Notes under the pieces: generated by a model
Database searches by the model: none
The model's input: only the letters and a program-made list of their open reading frames with translations
What the model was told of the DNA's origin: nothing
Position numbers and translations under genes: made by a program
Assembly (NCBI GenBank): GCA_002298925.1
Contig: DBMM01000096.1
Location: 1 to 18,958 of the forward strand
DNA from: Geobacter sp. UBA698
GTDB lineage: Bacteria; Desulfobacterota; Desulfuromonadia; Geobacterales; Pseudopelobacteraceae
Direction of reading: 5' to 3'
DNA: 18,958 nucleotides
Shown here: one piece after another, positions 13,279 to 18,958 of the stretch
How the letters are laid out: each line of letters begins with the position of its first letter
How positions within the stretch are numbered: position 1 is the stretch's first letter

Positions 13279-13836
13279 TTAATCCTTGCCGAGCAGCCCC
13301 TTCTTCAGGGCCTCGTCAGCCGGCTTGTCACCCAGATAGATTGCCAGAACGCCTCTGGCAAGCTTTGCCGACGCAACGGTCCCCAGCTGCCTGCCGTTGT
13401 GGCTGACAGAAACGACGCCAGCGGAGCCGAGCGCGAGGTCAACCACATCACCGCGATTGAAGTCGGACGTGAACAGCGCCAGGAATTTCTTTACCTCGAT
13501 GGAATCGGCCAGATCAGGCGAGTTATTGGCAAAGCCTTCACTGAAGGCCGCGATGATTTTCTCTTTTTCCACCTTGGAGTGCAGGAAATTCATCCTGATC
13601 AGTTTGTCTCCGCTGTCACTCAGCGCCTCAGCGGCGCTGGCAAGGCGTTTGGAGGAATACAGCGATCCGATATAGACCTTGACGAAGAACTTTTTCCTGA
13701 TTCCGTAACCGTTCAATTTCAGCTGCTGGCCATGGATCGTCACGGCCTGGTCCAGCTTCACCCCGGCCACTTCCAGGGCGAATGACGGTCCGGCTGCCAA
13801 CAGTGTCAAAGCGAGTGCAATGAACAGCTTCTTCAT
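13279..13836 (-). CDS. Exported chalcone-isomerase-like protein
   Basis: A 185-residue protein with a clear signal peptide (MKKLFIALALTLLAAGPSFA, likely cut near residue 20) and a domain of the bacterial chalcone-isomerase-like family. The family's typical opening is seen at 42-58 (NGYGIRKKFFVKVYIGS) and the SLY segment follows. These proteins are thought to bind fatty acids or related ligands in the periplasm; no enzyme activity is established for most of them. The ATG at 13836 has GGAGG five bases upstream; a longer frame to 13899 overlaps the preceding gene and lacks support. It starts 16 bases after the dienoyl-CoA reductase stop and is followed after 11 bases by the hydrolase gene, so it is within the operon. 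A periplasmic acid-binding role is an inference. Confidence 0.85.
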   Translation of the reverse strand: MKKLFIALALTLLAAGPSFALEVAGVKLDQAVTIHGQQLKLNGYGIRKKFFVKVYIGSLYSSKRLASAAEALSDSGDKLIRMNFLHSKVEKEKIIAAFSEGFANNSPDLADSIEVKKFLALFTSDFNRGDVVDLALGSAGVVSVSHNGRQLGTVASAKLARGVLAIYLGDKPADEALKKGLLGKD

Positions 13837-13852
13837 GATTTCCTCCGCAATC

Positions 13853-15856
13853 TCAGCCGATCTCGCAACCGGCGCTGTAACCCTGATGAATGGCATCAAA
13901 GACCATGGCCGGCTGCAGAGCGTCTCCCGCTACTCGGAAGGGAATGCCGCTGGCCGCCACCAATTCCTGGAGAGGATTGTGAGAGCGTGTTCCGACAGCC
14001 AGCACAACCGTATCGGCCGGAATATCTTCCATAATGCCTGCGCATTCGATCCTGACGCAATCGGCGGAAATTTCAACAACCCTGGCCATGGCCCGGGTCT
14101 TGACGCCGTAACGCTCCACATCCTGCAGCATCCCCCAGCGGGTGCTCTTGCCGAAGTTCCTGCCCAGCTCTCCCAGCATCTCGATTACGATGACCTCCTT
14201 GCTGCCCCTGGTCGCCAGGCTGTACAGCTCTTCCACCGATTCGGCTCCATGAACCAGCAGGAATTTGAGCGCTTCCCCGGAAAGGGTGCCTTTCTCCGCC
14301 AGCAGCAGCGCGGTTTCAATGCCGACCGCACCGCCGCCGATCACCGCGACGCGCCTTCCCATTATGATGTTTTCTGACAGAACATCCCAGGCCTGGACGA
14401 CATGCGCCAGATCCGCCCCCGGAATGGGAGGGGTAATCGGCCGGCCGCCGGTGGCGATAATCAGCGCGTCCGGCTTGGCATTCTTCAAAAACTGCTCGTC
14501 AACGCTGGAGTTGAGCACGACCGTGGCGCCGGACAGTTCCAGCTGTCGCTTAAGGTCGGCGGCCAGCTCCAGAAATTCCTCCCGCCCCGGCGCTGCGCCG
14601 GCCAGCAGCAGTTGTCCGCCCAGCTGTCCGCCCGACTCATGCAGCGTCACGCGGTGTCCGCGCCCGGCGGCGGCAATGGCCGCGCTCATGCCGGCCGCGC
14701 CGCCGCCAACGACAACAACGTTCAGCGGGTTTCCGGTCCTGACAAGCGCCCGGGCGCGCTCGTAGCCGGCCCGGGGGTTGCAGAGGCATTCCACCGCCTT
14801 CATCTTGAAGAGGTTGTCGAAACAGCCCTGGGCACAGGCCACGCAGTGGACGATATCGGGCTCATGGTGGCTGCGGGCCTTGTCCGGGAAATAGGGGTCG
14901 GCGATCAGCGCCCGGCCGATGGCCACCATGTCGCAGTAGCCGTCGCTTAGCAGCTCCCGCGCCACCTGCGGATCGTTGATGCGGTGGCTGGCGATAACCG
15001 GAATGGAGACCCGCTCCCTGATGCCGCGGGCCAGGTAGGCAAAGACGCCGCGCGGCACCTCGCTCACGATCTGGGGCACCTGGGCCTCATGCCAGCCCAC
15101 GTTGATGCAGAGGGCATCCACACCGGCGGCGGCCAGCCGGACGGCATACTCCTGGAGCTCCTGCCGGCTGGTGCCCCCCTGCATGAACTCGTTGCCGTTC
15201 ATCCTGACCAGCAGGGGGAACTCCTTGCCAACGGCCTGCCGGACGGCAGCGATCACCTCCAGGCCGAAGCGGATGCGGTTGTCGAAGCTGCCGCCGTATT
15301 CGTCGCAGCGCTTGTTGGTCAGGGGCGAGATGAATTCACTGATCAGGTAGCCGGTACCGGAAAGGATCTCGACCGCGTCGAAGCCGGCCTCCTTGACCCG
15401 TCGCGCCGCCTGGGCAAAGCGTACCACGATTTCCCGTATCTCGACGATCTCCAGCTCCTTGGGGGTCTCCCTGGTCAGGCGCGAGGCGATGGCCGAGGGT
15501 GCCACCGGCTGCTTGCCCCCCATCAGCAGGGAGTGGTTGTATCGGCCGGCATGATTCAGCTGGACCGAAGCACGGGCGCCGTTTTCGCGGATAGCCGTTG
15601 CCAGGCGGGTCAGGCCGGGAATGTAGACATCCTGGTGGGCGCCGATATTGCCGGGGTTGCCGGAGCGTTCATCCACGGTGGCGTAGCCGACGGTGATCAT
15701 GCCGGCCCCGCCGCGGGCCCGCTCGGCATAGAAATCCACCAGCCGGTCGGTAACCGCGTAGTTGCCGGCCATGTTCATGTGCATGGCCGGCATGTAGATG
15801 CGGTTCTTGACCTGCATGCCATTGATGGTGATCGGTTGGAAAAGCGGGTCAATCAT
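13853..15856 (-). CDS. 2,4-dienoyl-CoA reductase-like flavoprotein (FMN, 4Fe-4S, FAD)
   Basis: A 667-residue three-domain enzyme of the old-yellow-enzyme/FadH type. An FMN-binding barrel covers about residues 1-335. A 4Fe-4S site follows with Cys338, Cys341, Cys345 and Cys357. Nucleotide-binding folds start at GGGAAG (383-388) and GGGAVG (507-512). Tyr170 in GYLISEF and His256 in VGWHEA correspond to the acid-base pair of Escherichia coli FadH (Tyr166, His252), which favours 2,4-dienoyl-CoA reduction over trimethylamine dehydrogenase or general enoate reductase activity. It would remove double bonds at even positions during oxidation of unsaturated acids. AGGAG upstream fixes the start at 15856. 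The first gene of the tight string, it sits just downstream of a strong hairpin repeat. Confidence 0.9.
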   Translation of the reverse strand: MIDPLFQPITINGMQVKNRIYMPAMHMNMAGNYAVTDRLVDFYAERARGGAGMITVGYATVDERSGNPGNIGAHQDVYIPGLTRLATAIRENGARASVQLNHAGRYNHSLLMGGKQPVAPSAIASRLTRETPKELEIVEIREIVVRFAQAARRVKEAGFDAVEILSGTGYLISEFISPLTNKRCDEYGGSFDNRIRFGLEVIAAVRQAVGKEFPLLVRMNGNEFMQGGTSRQELQEYAVRLAAAGVDALCINVGWHEAQVPQIVSEVPRGVFAYLARGIRERVSIPVIASHRINDPQVARELLSDGYCDMVAIGRALIADPYFPDKARSHHEPDIVHCVACAQGCFDNLFKMKAVECLCNPRAGYERARALVRTGNPLNVVVVGGGAAGMSAAIAAAGRGHRVTLHESGGQLGGQLLLAGAAPGREEFLELAADLKRQLELSGATVVLNSSVDEQFLKNAKPDALIIATGGRPITPPIPGADLAHVVQAWDVLSENIIMGRRVAVIGGGAVGIETALLLAEKGTLSGEALKFLLVHGAESVEELYSLATRGSKEVIVIEMLGELGRNFGKSTRWGMLQDVERYGVKTRAMARVVEISADCVRIECAGIMEDIPADTVVLAVGTRSHNPLQELVAASGIPFRVAGDALQPAMVFDAIHQGYSAGCEIG

Positions 15857-15870
15857 AATTTTCTCCTAAA

Positions 15871-15968
15871 AGGACTCCCCCCTTTACAAAAGGGGGGTTG
15901 GGGGGGATTTGCCTGTAAGCGCCATCGCAAAATCCCCCTATATCCCCCTTTATTAAAGGGGGACTTGA
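15871..15968. repeat. Nested palindromic repeat (C-run/G-run element)
   Basis: A 98-base imperfect inverted repeat in which each arm is itself a hairpin. The left arm has a perfect 9-bp stem CCCCCCTTT/AAAGGGGGG with a 3-base loop (15877-15897). The right arm has an 8-bp stem CCCCCTTT/AAAGGGGG with a 3-base loop (15944-15962). The arms are joined by GGGGATTT...AAATCCCC. It begins five bases after the MBL-fold gene stop and ends four bases before the ribosome site of the dienoyl-CoA reductase gene. Such elements are common in Geobacter-type genomes as far as I recall. Confidence 0.8.
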
Positions 15969-15972
15969 TCAC

Positions 15973-16911
15973 CTACCTGGCAATTGTTTCATACAGTCCG
16001 CTGACCTGAACGAACAGACCGATCCGTTCCAGGGAAGACCTGAGCAGTCCCGGATTTTCGAGCAGGTCCAGCATGAATACGATCTCCGATACCTTCAGGT
16101 AGACGTAGAACGGCTCGGTCAATCGCCCCCGAAACAGGCGCTTGATGATTTCATCCATGGCGAGCTTGCGCAGGGGTAGCAGTTGCAGTGCCCGCTCCAG
16201 GAGTGTCGTCACGTAAAAAAGGATCGCCTCGTCCAGACTCTCCACGGAGCGGCGATGACCGGGCATGATCCGCAGTCCGCGCAGCTGCGCCAGGTTGAGC
16301 AGCGAGGCGCAATAGGCATCGTAATTCCGGAAACGGCCGCTGAAGCTCTCCAGGTCGATGTCCAGCAGGGGCGCCTGAAAGATGTTCCTGAGCAGGATAT
16401 CGCCGGTCACGGCGCTGTCTCCCGCCAGGTAGACCAGATCGCTCTGGGAATGTCCGGGACAGGCCAGCCAGCCGATGCCGAGTTGGCGGAGTTCGTCGCA
16501 CTCCTCGACGATGCGGTAGCGCTCGGGCTGCGCGGGGAAAACCTTGTTGCGTTCGAAGGAGTCGCGCAGCTGGCGGATAAACTCTTCGTCGAAACCATAC
16601 TGCCCGAGAATGGCGGCCAGGGCCGTCATCCGCTCGGTATGACGGTTGAACTTGATGGCGTCCCTGCTGGCGATGAAGACCTCGGCGGAGCTGTTCTCCA
16701 GAATGAAGTTGGCCAGACCGTAATGATCGACATGGCAATGGGTGATGAACAGGTATTTCAGGCGGCTCAGGTCTACCTCTGCCCGCAGACAGGCCTCCCC
16801 TTCCGGCGTGGGGGGGCCGGTGTCGAACAGAACCAGGCCGCCGTCGAGTTCAGCGCTGTAGAAGTGAACCTCCCCTACCATGTAGGGTGTCTGTACGGTG
16901 TGCTGTTGCAT
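15973..16911 (-). CDS. MBL-fold metallo-hydrolase (glyoxalase II-like)
   Basis: A 312-residue metallo-beta-lactamase-fold protein. The metal site HCHVDH is at residues 58-63 (His58, His60, Asp62, His63), with His154 in PGHSQSD, Asp165 in AGDS and His219 in MPGHRRS completing a two-metal site. A helical C-terminal part of about 80 residues follows. Relatives hydrolyse thioesters or act as lactonases; in an acyl-CoA degradation operon a thioesterase-like role is plausible but not shown. The start at 16911 is preferred because a GGAG lies ten bases upstream and the frame beyond it, to 17040, overlaps the acyl-CoA dehydrogenase gene and looks non-family. The gap to that gene is 55 bases. Confidence 0.88.
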   Translation of the reverse strand: MQQHTVQTPYMVGEVHFYSAELDGGLVLFDTGPPTPEGEACLRAEVDLSRLKYLFITHCHVDHYGLANFILENSSAEVFIASRDAIKFNRHTERMTALAAILGQYGFDEEFIRQLRDSFERNKVFPAQPERYRIVEECDELRQLGIGWLACPGHSQSDLVYLAGDSAVTGDILLRNIFQAPLLDIDLESFSGRFRNYDAYCASLLNLAQLRGLRIMPGHRRSVESLDEAILFYVTTLLERALQLLPLRKLAMDEIIKRLFRGRLTEPFYVYLKVSEIVFMLDLLENPGLLRSSLERIGLFVQVSGLYETIAR

Positions 16912-16966
16912 AGGGCGGTGGCTCCGGAAAAGGGCGGCAGGCTTGACCTGTCCGCCCCTGCAAATC

Positions 16967-18745
16967 CTAGAAAACATACTTCTCCGCATCGAGGCAGGCG
17001 CCGGCCAGCTGACGTTTGGCCTTGAGCAGACCGGTTGCATCGTATTTGGTGAAACGCCTGATTCCGGCCAGCAGCATGGTCAGATTGTCCCCTTCCTCGA
17101 TGAAATAGGCGGCCCTACGTGCGGCTGAAGCGGTTTTTTCCGTCGCGTTGAAGGTAAAGACCTTCACGGCGGCGGTGACAGCGCCCTTTTTGCTCTCGCT
17201 CAGCGCAGGCAGCATCTTTTCGGCCCGCAGCACGGCACTTTCGATGGCAAAGATGTTAATGGCCACATCCGCCACCGCCAGCAGGATCTCCTGCTCGTCC
17301 TTGATGGTGTTCATGAACTTCTGGACTCCGCTGCCGGCCAGTACCAGGAAAGCCTGCTTCAGATTAGCCAGCAGCGCCTTTTCCGCGGCAAAGGACACTG
17401 AATCGTCCAGCTCGTCGAAGCTGGGTGACATCAGTGCTTCAAAGGCCTTCATGGCTTCTTTCTGCAGCGGGATCTCACCCTTCATGGCGCGCTTCAAGAT
17501 GATGCCCGGAATCAACAGGCGGTTGATCTCGTTGGTCCCCTCCCAGATGCGGTTGATGCGCTCGTCCCGGTAGTAGCCCTCGGCGGCATACTCCTGGATG
17601 AAACCGTAACCGCCATGGATCTGGACCACCGCATCCACGGTGTCTGCCAGCATCTCGCTGCAGAACACCTTGGCGATGGCGCATTCGATGGAATACTCCT
17701 CGATGCCCTCCTGGTAGGCCCCGTAGTAGTCGGGCGTGCTCTTTGGAATGGTGGCCAGGCGGTCATCGATCAGACCGGCCAGGCGGTAGACGAGGGATTC
17801 CGAGGCGAAGATGGCGGCGCACATGTCGCTGATCTTCTCCTGAATGGCCCCGAAGGTTCCGATGGTTACGCCGAAAGCCTTGCGCTCGTTGGCATATTTG
17901 ATGCCGGTTGTGAGCGCAATCTTGGCTGCGCCGGTGACAGCCGCCCCCAGCTTGAAACGCCCGACATTTAGGACGTTAAAGGCGATCTTGTGCCCCTTGC
18001 CGATTTCGCCCAGCAGGTTCTCAACCGGCACCTTGACATCTTCCAGAATGATCTGGGTGGTGGATGATCCCCGCACCCCCATCTTGTTCTCTTCGGGACC
18101 GACACTCAACCCTGCGCTGGTCCGCTCCACCAGAAAAGCGGTGAAGTGCTGCTTGTCGATCTTGGCAAAGACCGTATAGAGATTGGCGATGCCGCCGTTG
18201 GTGATGAACTGCTTGGTGCCGTTGAGGACATAATGTTTTCCGTCAGCGGAGAGGGTGGCGGTCGCCGCGGCACCCAGGGCATCGCTGCCCGAGCCGGGCT
18301 CGGTCAGACAGTAGGCCGCAATCCACTCACCGGAGATGATCTTGCCGAGGTACTTCTCCTTCTGCGCCTTTGTCCCGTAATAGACCAGCGGCAGCGTGCC
18401 GATGCCGGTATGGGCGGCATAGGTCACGGAAAACGATCCGGCCAAGGCCAGTTTTTCGGCCGCCAGCATGCTGGTGGCCTTGTCCAGCTCAAGCCCGCCG
18501 TACTCTTCCGGGGCATCGATCATCAGCAGCCCCAACTCGCCGCACTTCTTCATCAACTGGACCGTCAGCGGCAGGTTGTGATGTTCGATCTCTTCGCGAC
18601 GGGAAAAAACCTCATTCAGAGCGAACTGCTCGGTGGTATCGCCGATCTGGCGCTGCTCATCGCTGAAATCTTCCGGCGTAAAGACATCGTCCTTGTTAAC
18701 CTCTGTGATCAGATATTCTGCCCCTTTGAATAGCTTTGCCGACAT
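16967..18745 (-). CDS. Long acyl-CoA dehydrogenase (VLCAD/ACAD9-like architecture)
   Basis: A 592-residue acyl-CoA dehydrogenase with a C-terminal extension of about 180 residues beyond the core, the layout of very-long-chain enzymes. Core motifs are AYCLTEPGSGSDA (144-156), NGTKQFITNGG (175-185), KMGVRGSSTT (221-230) and QIHGGYGF (375-382). The catalytic base is Glu402 in IWEGTNEINR. The extension contains no obvious membrane anchor but is Ala-rich and helical. It introduces a trans-2 double bond into an acyl-CoA, most likely of longer chain than the substrate of the 379-residue enzyme at 5194-6333, although chain length is not provable here. GAGGTG upstream of the ATG fixes the start. It probably shares a transcript with the thiolase gene whose end lies at 18905. 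Confidence 0.92.
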   Translation of the reverse strand: MSAKLFKGAEYLITEVNKDDVFTPEDFSDEQRQIGDTTEQFALNEVFSRREEIEHHNLPLTVQLMKKCGELGLLMIDAPEEYGGLELDKATSMLAAEKLALAGSFSVTYAAHTGIGTLPLVYYGTKAQKEKYLGKIISGEWIAAYCLTEPGSGSDALGAAATATLSADGKHYVLNGTKQFITNGGIANLYTVFAKIDKQHFTAFLVERTSAGLSVGPEENKMGVRGSSTTQIILEDVKVPVENLLGEIGKGHKIAFNVLNVGRFKLGAAVTGAAKIALTTGIKYANERKAFGVTIGTFGAIQEKISDMCAAIFASESLVYRLAGLIDDRLATIPKSTPDYYGAYQEGIEEYSIECAIAKVFCSEMLADTVDAVVQIHGGYGFIQEYAAEGYYRDERINRIWEGTNEINRLLIPGIILKRAMKGEIPLQKEAMKAFEALMSPSFDELDDSVSFAAEKALLANLKQAFLVLAGSGVQKFMNTIKDEQEILLAVADVAINIFAIESAVLRAEKMLPALSESKKGAVTAAVKVFTFNATEKTASAARRAAYFIEEGDNLTMLLAGIRRFTKYDATGLLKAKRQLAGACLDAEKYVF

Positions 18746-18783
18746 GTTTTCACCTCGTATCTAGTAATGTTTTTTGTTTTCTT

Positions 18784-18888
18784 CCCCTCCTTTGACGGGA
18801 GGGGACTGAGGGGTGGGTGATGCTTCCACGAAGCGGTAGCTTGCACCCTCCCCCACCCCCTAACCCCCTCCCGCAAGGGGAGTGGGGA
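18784..18888. repeat. Nested palindromic repeat between thiolase and acyl-CoA dehydrogenase genes
   Basis: A 105-base imperfect inverted repeat. The left arm CCCCTCCTTTGACGGGAGGG is matched by the reverse complement of the right arm ending at 18888. The left arm folds on itself (CCCCTCC/GGAGGGG), and a perfect small hairpin GCTTC-CAC-GAAGC lies at the centre (18822-18834). The layout is like that of the element at 15871-15968 but the sequence differs. It fills most of the gap between two genes read in the same direction. Confidence 0.75.
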
Positions 18889-18904
18889 CTATTATGGAGA
18901 CAGC

Positions 18905-18958
18905 CTACACCTTCTCAAAAATCCCGGCCGCGCCCATGCCGCCGCCGATGCACATGGA
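18905..18958 (-). CDS. C-terminal end of a second thiolase
   Basis: The last 17 codons and stop of a gene entering from the right edge: SMCIGGGMGAAGIFEKV. The CIGGGMGAA motif with its cysteine is the C-terminal active-site signature of thiolases. It differs in sequence from the thiolase at 131-1306 (CIGGGEAVAVIFERV), so the two clusters carry separate thiolases. It probably serves the long acyl-CoA dehydrogenase next to it. Confidence 0.88.
   Translation of the reverse strand, partial: SMCIGGGMGAAGIFEKV

Noticed and set aside
13837..13899. N-terminal extension of the chalcone-isomerase-like protein
   Set aside because: It overlaps the end of the dienoyl-CoA reductase gene and would bury the signal peptide; GGAGG supports the ATG at 13836.
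14984..16009. Long plus-strand reading frame of 341 codons
   Set aside because: It is antisense to the well-supported dienoyl-CoA reductase gene, with low-complexity composition typical of a shadow in G/C-rich DNA.
16912..17040. N-terminal extension of the MBL-fold protein
   Set aside because: It overlaps the 3' end of the acyl-CoA dehydrogenase gene and has no family-like sequence.

Overview
The window looks like a chromosomal segment of a strict or facultative anaerobe of the Geobacter/Desulfuromonas group. I base this on an ActP-type acetate symporter paired with a small DUF485 protein, a CoA-transferase, several acyl-CoA dehydrogenases, a sigma-54 activator beside a sigma-54-type promoter, and small palindromic intergenic repeats of kinds I associate with Geobacter genomes. 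The assignment comes from family recognition, not a database search. There are no rRNA or tRNA genes, no CRISPR array and no intact transposase gene.

Nearly everything is coded on the minus strand, so the regions are given in transcription order from right to left. At the right edge is the last part of a thiolase gene (to 18905), then a palindromic repeat. A long acyl-CoA dehydrogenase follows (18745-16967), then a metallo-beta-lactamase-fold hydrolase (16911-15973). A second palindromic repeat precedes a tight gene string: 2,4-dienoyl-CoA reductase-like flavoprotein, exported chalcone-isomerase-like protein, alpha/beta hydrolase, hotdog thioesterase, crotonase-fold enoyl-CoA isomerase, and a cysteine-rich Fe-S protein. 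Together these resemble a beta-oxidation module equipped for unsaturated acyl chains (isomerase plus dienoyl-CoA reductase). A crotonase-type hydratase and a 3-hydroxyacyl-CoA dehydrogenase are absent from the window.

The centre (about 9.5-6.3 kb) is regulatory. A MerR-family gene (plus strand, 9128-9526) lies divergent from a PAS-GAF-AAA+-Fis sigma-54 activator gene (8902-6923). Between the activator and the next gene is a 571-base gene-free stretch with a perfect 16-bp palindrome and a good -24/-12 promoter, which points at the next operon.

That operon (6333-1485) encodes a short-chain acyl-CoA dehydrogenase, a CoA-transferase of the acetyl-CoA hydrolase/butyryl-CoA:acetate transferase family, the DUF485 protein and ActP. 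It ends in a hairpin that may be a terminator. A thiolase gene follows (1306-131), then the first 13 codons of a gene running off the left edge. The likely combined role is to take up or exchange short-chain acids, activate them with CoA, oxidise them and cleave them to acetyl-CoA.

The most notable structure is a small MITE-like element of 125 bp with imperfect terminal inverted repeats and a central hairpin. It occurs three times within 3.5 kb. One copy supplies the last 32 codons of the alpha/beta hydrolase and splits its operon. One carries a nested 24-bp repeat and abuts the stop codon of the Fe-S protein. One is a half copy lying directly upstream of the sigma-54 activator, where it creates a false N-terminal extension.
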